Shown here: positions 18,052 through 27,825 of the stretch, one piece after another
How the letters are laid out: each line of letters begins with the position of its first letter
How positions within the stretch are numbered: the first letter of the stretch is position 1
From: an uncultured Flavobacteriales bacterium
Lineage (GTDB): Bacteria; Bacteroidota; Bacteroidia; Flavobacteriales_D; Parvicellaceae
DNA length: 64,000 nt
Direction of reading: 5' to 3'
NCBI GenBank assembly: GCA_943787535.1
Contig: CALSMU010000004.1
Span: forward strand, 248,001-312,000
Made by a program: the position numbers and the translations under genes
The notes under the pieces: generated by a model
What the model was told of the DNA's origin: nothing
What the model saw: the letters and a program-made list of their open reading frames with translations, nothing else
Databases searched by the model: none

Positions 18052-18762
18052 ATGCAAATAGTAGATTCATTAATTGATCCAATACTTAATCCAACTCTTA
18101 TTATAGGCGAGTTCGAATGGAGAGAACCCATCACAACGTTAACCGATTCTCTAACTGGATTTGTATGCATTTTTGCATTTATCATTTTTTCGAAATACAA
18201 GGGTAAGAAATCAGAAAGTTTTAAATATTTCAAAATATTTTTCCTTCTTTTCTCGATAGGAATGATAAGTGCGGCTTGGTTTGGGCACGGTTTGGCAGCC
18301 TATGTTACTCCTAGATGGAAAGTTATTGGTTGGGTAATTAATTCCACAGCAAACCTCTTTTTGGGATTGGCAACTCTTAAGGAAATAGCACCTTTGATAA
18401 AGCCATATATAAGTCGATGGATAAAAGTTGTTTTCATATCACAAGTTTCCATTTTCATTCTATTTATGCTAATTCCATCCACTAGTTTTTTTGGGTTGGC
18501 TCAACTTTGCTCTTTAGTATCATTGATTGGCATGATGTTGCCAATGCATATATTTAATTTTTTTAAAACGAAATCTCAAGGGAGCAAACTTTTTATAATT
18601 GCTATTGGAATGGGAGTGTTACCAGGGATTATATTCAATACACAATTAAGTGTTAATCGTTGGTTTAATTACCATGACATTAGTCATGTTGTGATGGCAA
18701 CTATTTTCTTTGTTCTATTTTTAGCAGCGCGTAAGTTTTCTTTTTTAAAACAGCATAATTAA
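18052..18762 (+). CDS. Seven-helix membrane protein of unknown function (DUF6962-like)
   Basis: A 236-residue integral membrane protein with about seven hydrophobic segments. Polar residues recur in the membrane part: WREPITTLTDSLTG in helix 1, WFGHGLAAYV in helix 2 and a late NYHDISHVVMA. The conserved His and Asp are reminiscent of ceramidase-like or CREST families, in which they bind a metal, but I cannot prove membership. The start is ATG 18052, supported by the promoter immediately upstream. It is followed by a sterol-desaturase gene 65 bases on that has its own -7 box. Confidence 0.7.
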   Translation: MQIVDSLIDPILNPTLIIGEFEWREPITTLTDSLTGFVCIFAFIIFSKYKGKKSESFKYFKIFFLLFSIGMISAAWFGHGLAAYVTPRWKVIGWVINSTANLFLGLATLKEIAPLIKPYISRWIKVVFISQVSIFILFMLIPSTSFFGLAQLCSLVSLIGMMLPMHIFNFFKTKSQGSKLFIIAIGMGVLPGIIFNTQLSVNRWFNYHDISHVVMATIFFVLFLAARKFSFLKQHN

Positions 18763-18803
18763 ATTTTATGCCCTCGATCATCTTCGAATCATTAGTAAAT
18801 TGC

Positions 18804-18811
18804 TAATTTTG
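18804..18811 (+). promoter_or_regulatory. -7 promoter box
   Basis: TAATTTTG lies 16 bases before the ATG of the sterol desaturase-family gene. No -33 partner is clear. Confidence 0.4.
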
Positions 18812-18827
18812 TACAAAATTATTTATT

Positions 18828-20126
18828 ATGGACTATCTTCCGTATATAATTATTCTTGGTGTAGCTATCGTAATTGGAGCTCTTGTTTTAGAGTCGGCTG
18901 TAGCGAAAAGGAAAAAGTTGAAAATTTATCGACTTTCCGACAGTGTTGTAAACTTATCCTGTGGTATGATGGAAAGAGTTTTTGATTTTTTCTTGTCGGT
19001 ACTAATTCTTTTTGGATTCCATTTTATTTGGGCAAATTACGCTCCATACCAAATTCCTACTAATCTTGGAACCTGGTTAATTGCATTAGTAATTTTTGAT
19101 TGTATAGCTTATTGGTTTCACCGACTGAGTCATGAGATTAACTTTTTGTGGGCCGCTCATATTGTGCATCATCAAAGTGAAGAACTCAATTTAACCACGG
19201 TTTTTAGGGCGTCATTTTTTGCTGTCATATTTCGAGCTTTCTTTTTTGTTTGGATGGCGTTAGCCGGATTTGATGCATTTACAATTGCTACTTGCTCATT
19301 AACTCTTGGCTTATTTCAATTGTTTACACATTCTAGGGTAATTGGCAAATTGGGAGTGTTTGAAAAGTTTCTTACTACGCCATCACACCACCGAGTGCAT
19401 CATGCTAGAAATGACAAGTATATGGATCATAACTATAGTCATATATTTATTGTATGGGATAGAATTTTTGGCACTTTCATCACAGAGAGCGAAGAACCTG
19501 ATTATGGTATAACTACAGGTTTTGAAAGTGCAAATGCATATAATGCTGCTTTTTCATATTGGCGTAATTTATTTACAAGAGCGAGTAGAACAAAAAAAAT
19601 TAAGGATAAAATAAAAGTATTTACCAAAGGACCAGCTTGGACTCCGAGTGATGTTCCGCATTTGCCGAACGAATATAAAGTAGACAAAGAGGGTAGAAGG
19701 CTCCATCACAAGATTCCGGTCGGTTTTGAGCTTGGAGCATATGTTCTATTAAATGTTGCAATTACTTTTGGTGCCTTTGTGTCGCTAATGTTACTATATA
19801 AGGTAAAGCTAGATGATCTTACTGGCCTATCTAGTATGAGTGAAGCCCAAGAAACTTTGGCAAATTTGTTTTTTACTCCGCAAGTGTTGGCATTGGTGGG
19901 GGTGATTTTAATTTCAATATTTGCGCATGCGCGGATGTTAGAGCAAACTAAGTCTTCGGTATTCATTGATGCATTTCGGTTGATTGCGGTGGGTGCTTTA
20001 ATTTTTGTAGCGTTTAATTCAACTCCATATTCAATTTGGCTAACACCATTAACCTTTAGCTTGTGTGGTTTAATGTTTTTGTGGTTAATCAAACTGGGGA
20101 TTCAAAGAACTCTTAAAATTTCGTAG
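18828..20126 (+). CDS. Sterol desaturase / fatty acid hydroxylase family membrane protein
   Basis: A 432-residue integral membrane di-iron enzyme. The His motifs are complete: HRLSH, HIVHH, an isolated H in FTHSRVIG, and HHRVHH near residue 190. They bind two irons for O2-dependent hydroxylation or desaturation of a lipid. After this catalytic part (about 1-250) comes a short cytoplasmic stretch and four more hydrophobic helices (about 305-430), an extension often seen in alkylglycerol-monooxygenase-like bacterial members. Substrates in Bacteroidota could be ether lipids, carotenoids or hydroxy fatty acids, and the sequence does not decide. Its 3' end overlaps the convergent porP gene by 14 bases. 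Confidence 0.85.
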   Translation: MDYLPYIIILGVAIVIGALVLESAVAKRKKLKIYRLSDSVVNLSCGMMERVFDFFLSVLILFGFHFIWANYAPYQIPTNLGTWLIALVIFDCIAYWFHRLSHEINFLWAAHIVHHQSEELNLTTVFRASFFAVIFRAFFFVWMALAGFDAFTIATCSLTLGLFQLFTHSRVIGKLGVFEKFLTTPSHHRVHHARNDKYMDHNYSHIFIVWDRIFGTFITESEEPDYGITTGFESANAYNAAFSYWRNLFTRASRTKKIKDKIKVFTKGPAWTPSDVPHLPNEYKVDKEGRRLHHKIPVGFELGAYVLLNVAITFGAFVSLMLLYKVKLDDLTGLSSMSEAQETLANLFFTPQVLALVGVILISIFAHARMLEQTKSSVFIDAFRLIAVGALIFVAFNSTPYSIWLTPLTFSLCGLMFLWLIKLGIQRTLKIS

Positions 20127-21015
20127 CTCCTTGGTGTTTGTTTTTAAACGAATATTGTAGATATAATTCGTTTGTTCCAGCAGAGTAGTTTTTTATGTTA
20201 CTGCTTGTAAAATCATGCGCATAACCTATAACAAAACGATCTCTTTCTAAACCAACCATTAAAACGGTAGCGCCACTGTTTCTATATGAAAATCCTAGCC
20301 ATACATTTTCACGATAAAAGAAACGTGCATTTAAATCAATTTCTGTAGGCGCCGGTCCAACAGTTTTTATTAAGAAAGAGGGTTCAATTTTATAGCCAGC
20401 GCCCATACTTATTATCATCCCTCCTGAACTATAAATATGATTTACCTGTCTGTTTTTAATAAGGTTTTCTCCAAAACTATATTTAGCTTGTAATAACTGA
20501 TTCGCAGAAGCTCCAATAAATAGATTTTGAGTAAAATAAAATATACCCGCAGAAGCATCTGGAGCGAATGATTTTTGCTTTACTCCGAGTAAAGTTTCGT
20601 CAGAATAATCATTTACAATAAAATTGGTTCCATCAACAGTAGTTTGGGATAAAATTGCCGAAGCTCCAAAGGATAGTTTTGAGTTTTCATTTATTTTAAG
20701 ATGGTATGCATAGGTGCCTTGCAGCCCCATGTTGTTAAAGGCCCCATTGACATCATTGAAAAGTTGTGTCCCAAATGCCATATTTTGTTTCTTACCTAGC
20801 CTGCGATTAAAGCTAATAAATTGAGTTACTGGAGCTCCTTGCATTCCTGCCCATTGCTGTCTAACAGACAAAGAAATCGGCGCCTCAGATTGTTGCCCTG
20901 CAGCAGCGGGGTTTATCATATATTGGTTTAACATATACTGGCTGTTAAACGTTAGTTGCTGTGCAGAGAAATTGCATCCAACAATTAAGATTGATATGAA
21001 TAATCCAATTTTCAT
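20113..21015 (-). CDS. PorP/SprF family type IX secretion outer-membrane protein
   Basis: A 300-residue outer-membrane barrel. The signal peptide is followed by the family hallmark LTFNSQYMLNQYMINPAAAGQ and LSVRQQWAGMQGAPVTQFIS. The rest is alternating beta sequence. SprF-type proteins help T9SS export and anchor the large adhesin encoded next to them. Here the partner is the SprB-repeat protein immediately upstream, whose stop lies directly before this start, so the two form an operon. Confidence 0.93.
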   Translation of the reverse strand: MKIGLFISILIVGCNFSAQQLTFNSQYMLNQYMINPAAAGQQSEAPISLSVRQQWAGMQGAPVTQFISFNRRLGKKQNMAFGTQLFNDVNGAFNNMGLQGTYAYHLKINENSKLSFGASAILSQTTVDGTNFIVNDYSDETLLGVKQKSFAPDASAGIFYFTQNLFIGASANQLLQAKYSFGENLIKNRQVNHIYSSGGMIISMGAGYKIEPSFLIKTVGPAPTEIDLNARFFYRENVWLGFSYRNSGATVLMVGLERDRFVIGYAHDFTSSNIKNYSAGTNELYLQYSFKNKHQGATKF

Positions 21016-23046
21016 TTATCTAATAATAGCTAAAGGACCAGTATAGGTTTGTTCAGTAATAGTTACGATATAGAAATATCCACTACTGGGTAAATCTTTT
21101 CCATTTATTTTACCATCCCAGTCATTTTGATAAGCAGCGTTTTGATATAAAAGCGCCCCCCACCTGTTATAAACCTCTACTTTATTTTCCAAAGTAACAT
21201 CTAAGCCTTCAATGAACCAAACATCATTTTTACCATCATTGTTTGGCGAAAAAGCGGTAGGTATAATCAGGCAATTGCTGCTTTCTGAAGCAATATTTAT
21301 TGACTCATTGTTAACACAACCCGCTGCATCTGCTATTTGAACGGAATAATTTCCCGCCGGTAAATCTTCAACACGGAGAGAGGTGTCTCCAGTACTCCAA
21401 TCAATGGAATAAGGAGGTGAGCCTCCATTTACAGTAATTTCAACTCCGCCATCAGCAATTGTGTTGCAGCTAGAGTTGGTAACGATTGAAGTTACAAATA
21501 TTGAGTCCGAAGAAAATATTTCTTCCATGGTCGAAAAAACACATCCGTTCGCATCTGTTACATCTATCGTGTATTGTCCTGTCGCTAAATTCACGGCAAC
21601 TGAGGTAATTTGGTTATTTCCATCGTTCCATTGATATGTATATGGCGAAGTTCCTCCAGATATTGTGCTAATAATTAATCCATTATTGTTTCCGCAAGAT
21701 GCTTGGATAACAGATAAATTTCCGGTTAATAATTCCGGTTCATTAACGCTTGCATTTCCAAAGGCCATACAACCATTGTTATCCGTTACTTGACAAAGAT
21801 ATGTTCCCACATGCAGTCCTGTAGCTGTAGCTGTAGTTTGGTTGGTCCCGTCATCCCATAGGTATGTGTATGGAGCGGTTCCTCCACTAATATTTGCAGT
21901 AATTTGACCGGAAGAATCATTATAGCAAAGCGTATTGCTGCTTACTAGCGAAATGCTAGGTCCGCCATTATTTCCAATAAAAACAGAGTCTACTACAGAG
22001 CAAAAGTTCCCATCAGTAACAGTAACATGATACAGCCCTGCCGGGATATTGGATGCTGAAGAAGATGCTTGGTTACTTGCGTCATCCCATAAGTATGAAA
22101 AATTTCCATCACCACCACTGGCCAGCACAGACGCACTTCCGTTAGATGCACCACATCCAGCATTATTACCAAAAATTAAGGTGTTAATTGGGTCAGGTTG
22201 AGCAAGCGTAATTACCTGAAATGTTTCACAACCAGTAGAGTCTTTTACGTATACACTGTATGACCCTGGTGCTAGATTTTGAAAGAATCCTAATGTTTCT
22301 GGTGATGTCGTTGCGTAATTTGCCCCTCCATCAATACTAAAGGTTAAACCACCTCCGTTGGCTGCAATTACAATAGAACCGTCGTCAATTCCAAAGCATG
22401 AAGGTTGATTATTATTGATAGTTACAATAGAAGGCCCTCCATTTGAAAGGACATTTTCAATACCCAATGTTTTGCAGCCATTAGCATCTTCAATAACAAT
22501 GTTATATGCTCCAAGACCAAGATTTAGAAAAGAGTTTGAAACTTGAAATGTTGCGCCCGCATCCACACTATATTGCAGTGTTCCTGTTCCTCCAGTAGCA
22601 TTTATTATTATACTTCCATCTGTTGCCCCACAGTTCGAATTTGAAACGGTAGCTGTATAATTGATGCCTGGTGTTATCGTAAAATTTTCAGACCCATCAT
22701 CATTCAGTATATTGCCATCGGTTGTTCCATTTGGCGCGTTCGTTAAAGCATTGAAAGTATGCGCTCCAACGGTTGAAGAAAAACTAGGTAATGTTACATT
22801 AATTGTTCCTCCAGAGATTAGACTTCCAGACCAACTGTAACTCGAATTAGGCGCTCCATCGATATTATATAGGATTTCTACCGTAGTTAAAGAGGTTGTT
22901 CCAAAATTTTCTAAAGTGATTGAAGGAGTTATACTTCCGGGGCAAATATTTCCCGCAGGGGCGTTAATAGAACTGATTCCTACATCTACTTGTCCAAAAC
23001 ACGAGAATACAGTTATTAAGAGAGGAAAAAGAAGAATTTGCTTCAT
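21016..23046 (-). CDS. SprB-repeat surface protein with type B T9SS C-terminal domain
   Basis: A 676-residue secreted protein. The signal peptide (1-18) is followed by a CARDB-like domain (about 20-125), then six SprB-type repeats of about 75 residues with the cadence GGTxPYTYxWxDG...GxYxVxVTDxxGC (about 130-590). It ends in a gliding-associated CHU_C domain (IPTAFSPNNDGKNDVWFIEGL, YNRWGALLYQN, SGYFYIV), the type B sorting signal. It should be exported by T9SS with the help of the PorP/SprF protein encoded next in the operon. It is small compared with SprB (over 6000 residues), so an adhesin role is more likely than being the main gliding motor adhesin. Confidence 0.9.
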   Translation of the reverse strand: MKQILLFPLLITVFSCFGQVDVGISSINAPAGNICPGSITPSITLENFGTTSLTTVEILYNIDGAPNSSYSWSGSLISGGTINVTLPSFSSTVGAHTFNALTNAPNGTTDGNILNDDGSENFTITPGINYTATVSNSNCGATDGSIIINATGGTGTLQYSVDAGATFQVSNSFLNLGLGAYNIVIEDANGCKTLGIENVLSNGGPSIVTINNNQPSCFGIDDGSIVIAANGGGLTFSIDGGANYATTSPETLGFFQNLAPGSYSVYVKDSTGCETFQVITLAQPDPINTLIFGNNAGCGASNGSASVLASGGDGNFSYLWDDASNQASSSASNIPAGLYHVTVTDGNFCSVVDSVFIGNNGGPSISLVSSNTLCYNDSSGQITANISGGTAPYTYLWDDGTNQTTATATGLHVGTYLCQVTDNNGCMAFGNASVNEPELLTGNLSVIQASCGNNNGLIISTISGGTSPYTYQWNDGNNQITSVAVNLATGQYTIDVTDANGCVFSTMEEIFSSDSIFVTSIVTNSSCNTIADGGVEITVNGGSPPYSIDWSTGDTSLRVEDLPAGNYSVQIADAAGCVNNESINIASESSNCLIIPTAFSPNNDGKNDVWFIEGLDVTLENKVEVYNRWGALLYQNAAYQNDWDGKINGKDLPSSGYFYIVTITEQTYTGPLAIIR

Positions 23047-23196
23047 AATTGAGAATCGTGAAAATAGGAATTATTTTAATAGCTTGTATTATTATTAGAG
23101 AGATCCTTTTAATAGTGCACAGAGAGATTCACTTATTTTCACAAATCACTGTGTATATATTCAAAAACAACGTTATTTACACCTGCTCTTTTAAGC

Positions 23197-23204
23197 TAAA
23201 TTTG
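23197..23204 (+). promoter_or_regulatory. -7 promoter box
   Basis: TAAATTTG ends 11 bases before the ATG at 23216. Confidence 0.4.
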
Positions 23205-23215
23205 ATTGCTTTATT

Positions 23216-25876
23216 ATGCTGAGAAAATTCATCATAGGAATAATTATAGCTGGTTGCACCGGAGCTTTATTGTTATCTTACTTTTTTTTAAAAGAAGAGG
23301 TAAAACAACATGAAGATCCAATTGTTGCCATTCCCAAAAGTGCAGCTATAATAGCAGAGTGTCAAAATATACGTGAAACATGGTCACGAATTTCGGAGAC
23401 TAATTTAGTTTGGAGTGAGTTGCTAGCTGCTACTGAAGTTCAAAATTTAGATAGAAAGGTTAGAGTTATTGATTCACTTTTTTCAACGAGTCAAGAGTTA
23501 GTGGAGGTTCTTGACAACAAGAAAACTGTAGTATCATTTCATTCGAATGGGAATGGTTCAGAATTTTTTATAGCAACGGTTTGCGATGAATCTGACTTTA
23601 TATTGTTCGATAAAATGGTTGATAATCAGATTCAGAAATTAGAGTCGGGTGAATTACAAGGAGAAAAAATAAAGTCTTTTTCCACTGGAGATGAAATATA
23701 TGCGTATGTGTATAAATCCCCATTTATTTTATTCAGTTCTTCAAAAGAGTTGTTAGGAGCTAGTTTAACACAGATAAAAAAGAAGAGTTCTATATTGGAA
23801 TTTAAATCGTTTATTGATTTACGGTCAACAGCTAGTAACTCTTCGGCATTACACTTATACATTAATTTTGAGGAGCTTGGGAGAATAGCATTTCCTTATA
23901 TTGAAAAAGAGATTGCAGATAAATGGTATGGGGGAGAAATTTTTCCAAATTGGATAACATTTGATTTGTCATTGAAATCGGATGCGCTTTTGTTTTCGGG
24001 AATAAGCACCACAGATTCAAAAAATAAGTTATTAGCCACAGTTTTAGAGCAAGTTCCGAAACAGTCTTTAATAAAACCAAATTTACCAAAAGATATTCAA
24101 GTGTTGAAAAGGATTTCTATCTCTAATCCGAAGAAATTTATCACTGAGAATAATTCTGCATACCTGGAAGAAATGGAAGAAAACTGTCAGTGCGATCCAA
24201 TTGAAACAGTAAGTTCTTGGCTTGGCGGCGAAATAGTATACTTGGATCATTCTCACTATAGTTCCAGTCCAATAAAATCTTTGTTAATAGAAACGAATGG
24301 ATTAGAAAATGTTTTGGGCAGATTAACCCTTCTGGGTGTTGGCGATTCAGTAGTTGAAAACAATCATGGAGTAGATATTTATCCGGTTATTGATAATGAG
24401 TTATTGCAGATATTTGGAGATGAATTTGCTTTGGAAGATGATGTTTTTTTCTGTCAAAAGGATAACTATGCCATTTTTTCTTCTCGCGTTGGAATGAATA
24501 AAATTTTGCGCCAATGGAGAAAAGAACAAGCAGTTATTCAGCAAACTATATTTTCTTCTTTTTCCGAAAGATTTATGGCAAATTTTTCATCGAATGACTA
24601 TTATTGGAAATGTGATAAGTTGCTTGAATCACTTGAAAATATTCTAAAACATGAGTATGTTCTTAAACTAAATTCATATTTAGATATTTTCAAAAAAATG
24701 GGTAGTATTTCTTGGCAAACAGCTCCCTCGGGAAAAAAATATCAATACCATTCAATTGCTGTAAATGCAAACCAAGGAGATGAAGGGACTTCAAATGCTT
24801 TATGGAGTTTAAAATTAAAATCCCCGGTGCTGCGCGCTCCTGAGTTAATGAAGAATCATAGAACAAACACATTAGAAGTGCTAATTCAAGACGCGGAAAA
24901 TTCAATTCACTTAATTAGTGCAACTGGAAAAATAAAATGGTCGAAAAAACTAGAAGGTCCTATAATGGGGAAAGTGAAACAGATAGATGTTTATAGTAAC
25001 AATAAATGGCAAATGTTATTTAATACATCCTCCCAAATTCATTTAGTTGATATTAATGGAAATGAAGTAAAAGGTTTTCCAATTGAATTAAAGGCAACTG
25101 CAACTAATCCATTAGCGGTATTAGACTATGAAAGAAACAAACAATATAGAATACTTGTGGCGTGTGCAGATAGACACGTATATAATTACAATCAAGCAGG
25201 TGAAATAATTGAGGGATGGAATTGTGATTTGACACAGGACGTAGTTGTTAATGAACTGCGACACTTCGTTTCAGAGAATAAAGATTATATTCTATTTACT
25301 GATATTTCAGGCACCATTTATATGTTAGATAGAAGAGGCGGTAGGCGAGTAGAATTAACGCAAAAAGTAAATACGAATTTGCATAGATTAATTCAATTTG
25401 AAAAAGGATTCACTTTTACTACTTCTAAATTGACCTACAAAGACAGTAATACTATATGTAAAATTGAATTTAATGATATCAAAACATGTTTTATGTTAGA
25501 TAGTGTACATACGGAGTTTGATTTATCCATAGTTGATTTAGATGGGAATAATTTATCTGATTATGTTGTGAATTATTTAAATCGAGTTGAAATATATGGA
25601 CCCGATAAAGAGCTATCTTTTTTTGAAACTTTTGATTTTAATATTAATCATCAATTAAAGGTTGTTGGAGATAACTTAAAGTTTTTACTCGTAGAAAATC
25701 AGGGTGAGATTTATTTGTATTCCAGCAAATTTACTGCAATTCCAAACTTTCCTGTTTTAGGGAGCATGCATACAGCTATAGGCGATATAAATAAAGACGG
25801 TCGGACTAATGTAGTAACGATTTCTTCTGATAACGAATTGAAAGTATATTCCATTGAGGGTTTAGAGGCGTTGTAG
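23216..25876 (+). CDS. Membrane-anchored protein with DUF3352-like and propeller-like domains
   Basis: An 886-residue protein. One hydrophobic helix (about 5-26) at the N-terminus should anchor it with the rest outside the cytoplasm. Residues about 35-530 resemble DUF3352 proteins: IPKSAAIIAECQN, then mixed alpha/beta segments such as LHLYINFEELGRIAFPY and SSWLGGEIVYLDHS. Residues about 550-886 are repeated beta strands of a propeller (WSLKLKSPVLRAPELMKN, KWSKKLEGPIMGKVKQIDVY), ending in a calcium-loop-like DINKDGRTNVVTI. This looks like PQQ- or FG-GAP-type blades. I know of no assigned function. The gene is monocistronic. Confidence 0.7.
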   Translation: MLRKFIIGIIIAGCTGALLLSYFFLKEEVKQHEDPIVAIPKSAAIIAECQNIRETWSRISETNLVWSELLAATEVQNLDRKVRVIDSLFSTSQELVEVLDNKKTVVSFHSNGNGSEFFIATVCDESDFILFDKMVDNQIQKLESGELQGEKIKSFSTGDEIYAYVYKSPFILFSSSKELLGASLTQIKKKSSILEFKSFIDLRSTASNSSALHLYINFEELGRIAFPYIEKEIADKWYGGEIFPNWITFDLSLKSDALLFSGISTTDSKNKLLATVLEQVPKQSLIKPNLPKDIQVLKRISISNPKKFITENNSAYLEEMEENCQCDPIETVSSWLGGEIVYLDHSHYSSSPIKSLLIETNGLENVLGRLTLLGVGDSVVENNHGVDIYPVIDNELLQIFGDEFALEDDVFFCQKDNYAIFSSRVGMNKILRQWRKEQAVIQQTIFSSFSERFMANFSSNDYYWKCDKLLESLENILKHEYVLKLNSYLDIFKKMGSISWQTAPSGKKYQYHSIAVNANQGDEGTSNALWSLKLKSPVLRAPELMKNHRTNTLEVLIQDAENSIHLISATGKIKWSKKLEGPIMGKVKQIDVYSNNKWQMLFNTSSQIHLVDINGNEVKGFPIELKATATNPLAVLDYERNKQYRILVACADRHVYNYNQAGEIIEGWNCDLTQDVVVNELRHFVSENKDYILFTDISGTIYMLDRRGGRRVELTQKVNTNLHRLIQFEKGFTFTTSKLTYKDSNTICKIEFNDIKTCFMLDSVHTEFDLSIVDLDGNNLSDYVVNYLNRVEIYGPDKELSFFETFDFNINHQLKVVGDNLKFLLVENQGEIYLYSSKFTAIPNFPVLGSMHTAIGDINKDGRTNVVTISSDNELKVYSIEGLEAL

Positions 25877-25936
25877 CCGATTTATAATTCCCTTAATAAA
25901 TTAAAGGCAATCTGTAATTCTTATTCAGTTTGCATC

Positions 25937-25944
25937 TATCTTTG
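25937..25944 (+). promoter_or_regulatory. -7 promoter box of sufS
   Basis: TATCTTTG lies 19 bases before the sufS ATG. Confidence 0.45.
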
Positions 25945-25963
25945 TCTTGTAAAACGATTTGAG

Positions 25964-27181
25964 ATGAAGACCATAGCAGAAATACGAAATGACTTTCCAA
26001 TCCTTAACGCTAAAGTAAGGGGTAAGGAGCTGGTGTATCTTGACAATGGAGCTACGGCACAAAAACCAGCTATGGTTATTGATGCTATTAATACGTATTA
26101 CAAAGATTATAATAGCAACATACATCGTGGAGTCCATCATTTAAGTCAAGTTGCAACAACAGCTTACGAAGAGGCAAGGGAAAAGTTAAGAGGGTTTATT
26201 AATGCTCCCAAACTGGAAGAAGTTATTTTTACGGAAGGAACAACAGAAAGTATTAATATAGTGGCATCGTGTTTTGGACGCAATTCTTTAAATAAAGGAG
26301 ATGAAGTTATCATATCAGCCATGGAGCACCATAGTAATATTGTTCCTTGGCAAATGATTTGCGATGAGCGTGAAGCTGTTTTGAAGGTGATTCCAATTAA
26401 CAATAAAGGAGAGTTGTTGATGGATGAGTATAAAAAGTTGCTTTCTGATAAAACGAAGTTAGTTGCTGTAATACATATATCAAATACATTAGGTACAATT
26501 AATCCGGTAAAAGAGATAATTGATTTAGCACACCAAAATGGGGCTTTAGTTTTATTAGATGGGGCGCAAGCTGTACCGCACATCAAAGTCGATGTGCAAG
26601 ATTTAGGTTGTGATTTTTATGCTTTTTCTGGTCACAAAATGTTTGGACCAACAGGTGTTGGGATTTTATATGGAAAATCAGGATATTTAAATGATATGCC
26701 ACCTTATCAAGGAGGAGGAGATATGATTAAAGAAGTTACATTCGAGAAAACTACGTATAATTGTTTGCCACATAAGTTTGAAGCAGGCACACCTAATATT
26801 GTGGGAGGAATTGGATTAGGTGTCGCGGTAGACTACATGCAAGAAGTGGGGGTTGATTTAATTCACAACAGAGAAGAAGAGTTGTTGGCTTATGCAACTG
26901 AAAAAATAATAAAGTTAGAGGGTGTTAGGATAATTGGAGAAGCTGAACATAAAGCAGGTGTATTATCATTTGTAATAGAAGGAGCACATCCATTTGATGT
27001 AGGAACTTTGTTAGATCAACTGGGGGTTGCTGTAAGAACAGGACACCATTGTACTCAGCCTTTAATGGATATCTTTAAGATACCTGGAACGATTAGGGCG
27101 TCATTTGCATTTTACAACACAAAAGAAGAAGTTGATAAGCTAATCAGTGGTTTGGAAAGGGCTTTGTCTATGCTCAGATAG
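25964..27181 (+). CDS. sufS: Cysteine desulfurase SufS
   Basis: A 405-residue PLP enzyme that takes sulfur from cysteine for Fe-S cluster assembly by the SUF system. The Lys Schiff-base site is SGHKMFGPTG (K225) and the catalytic cysteine is in RTGHHCTQPLM (C363). YLDNGATAQKP near the N-terminus is typical of group II desulfurases. Length is normal. The other suf genes are not in this window. The upstream neighbour is unrelated, and a TATCTTTG box suggests separate transcription. The 3' end overlaps the convergent CPBP gene by 42 bases. Confidence 0.95.
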   Translation: MKTIAEIRNDFPILNAKVRGKELVYLDNGATAQKPAMVIDAINTYYKDYNSNIHRGVHHLSQVATTAYEEAREKLRGFINAPKLEEVIFTEGTTESINIVASCFGRNSLNKGDEVIISAMEHHSNIVPWQMICDEREAVLKVIPINNKGELLMDEYKKLLSDKTKLVAVIHISNTLGTINPVKEIIDLAHQNGALVLLDGAQAVPHIKVDVQDLGCDFYAFSGHKMFGPTGVGILYGKSGYLNDMPPYQGGGDMIKEVTFEKTTYNCLPHKFEAGTPNIVGGIGLGVAVDYMQEVGVDLIHNREEELLAYATEKIIKLEGVRIIGEAEHKAGVLSFVIEGAHPFDVGTLLDQLGVAVRTGHHCTQPLMDIFKIPGTIRASFAFYNTKEEVDKLISGLERALSMLR

Positions 27182-27760
27182 CTGTTCTTTTTCAACTGAC
27201 AATGTATTGCTTGGATATTCACGGGTTAATTTTATAAACAGAACAATATCTATCATTGTGTGTGCAAGCATAGCAGAGGTTAGTCCATAGTGTTGGTGCA
27301 AATACCCAATAACGACTATTGCCAAGGTCATATAAGTGCCATAGAGACTAATTCTCCAGTCGAGCGGGTGAAGGTAGCCGTGAATCGCTACAAACCCTGC
27401 TGCAGTAACCCAAATGCCAAAATACGATTGTAATATACCTCTGAACAATATTTCCTCACCAACTCCGGCACAGATACTAACTATTATTATAGTTCTAATA
27501 TTCATCCTTAACGATCCGATAACATTTTGGTACTTCTCTCGAACCGGTTGAAGAATTTTAAGTTTAATAATTCGCCAGGCAAATAGACCTGCCAGAATCC
27601 CCAGGAAAATGCCTATTAGCAGTTCATTTATAATTCCTTGTTTAGAAATAAAGATGTCCCAAAATGATTTTGATGATAAAAAGTAATTTATTACAAATCC
27701 AGCTAATGGAAATCCAATTATTGTAAATAAACCTAATGTTAATATTTTTCTATTTCCCAT
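27140..27760 (-). CDS. CPBP family intramembrane metalloprotease
   Basis: A 206-residue membrane protein with about six helices. The family signature is present: GEEILFRGIL (EExxxR) near residue 105, FVAIHGYLHP (FxxxH) near 130 and LAHTMIDIVL (HxxxD) near 170. These form the zinc site of Abi/CAAX-type intramembrane proteases. Bacterial members may cleave membrane proteins or act in bacteriocin immunity. The target here is unknown. The last 14 codons are read from DNA that also encodes the end of SufS on the other strand. Confidence 0.88.
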   Translation of the reverse strand: MGNRKILTLGLFTIIGFPLAGFVINYFLSSKSFWDIFISKQGIINELLIGIFLGILAGLFAWRIIKLKILQPVREKYQNVIGSLRMNIRTIIIVSICAGVGEEILFRGILQSYFGIWVTAAGFVAIHGYLHPLDWRISLYGTYMTLAIVVIGYLHQHYGLTSAMLAHTMIDIVLFIKLTREYPSNTLSVEKEQLSEHRQSPFQTTD

Positions 27761-27779
27761 TTAGAGATGCAGTTGGGCA

Positions 27780-27805
27780 TAAAAAAAGCGACTTATAAAG
27801 TCGCT
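27780..27805 (-). terminator. Terminator of the Asp-rich lipoprotein gene
   Basis: AGCGACTT and AAGTCGCT form an 8-base stem with a 3-base loop, followed by a run of T on the minus strand. It separates the small lipoprotein gene from the CPBP gene. Confidence 0.85.
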
Positions 27806-27825
27806 CGAATAAAAGTAAGTAAGCC

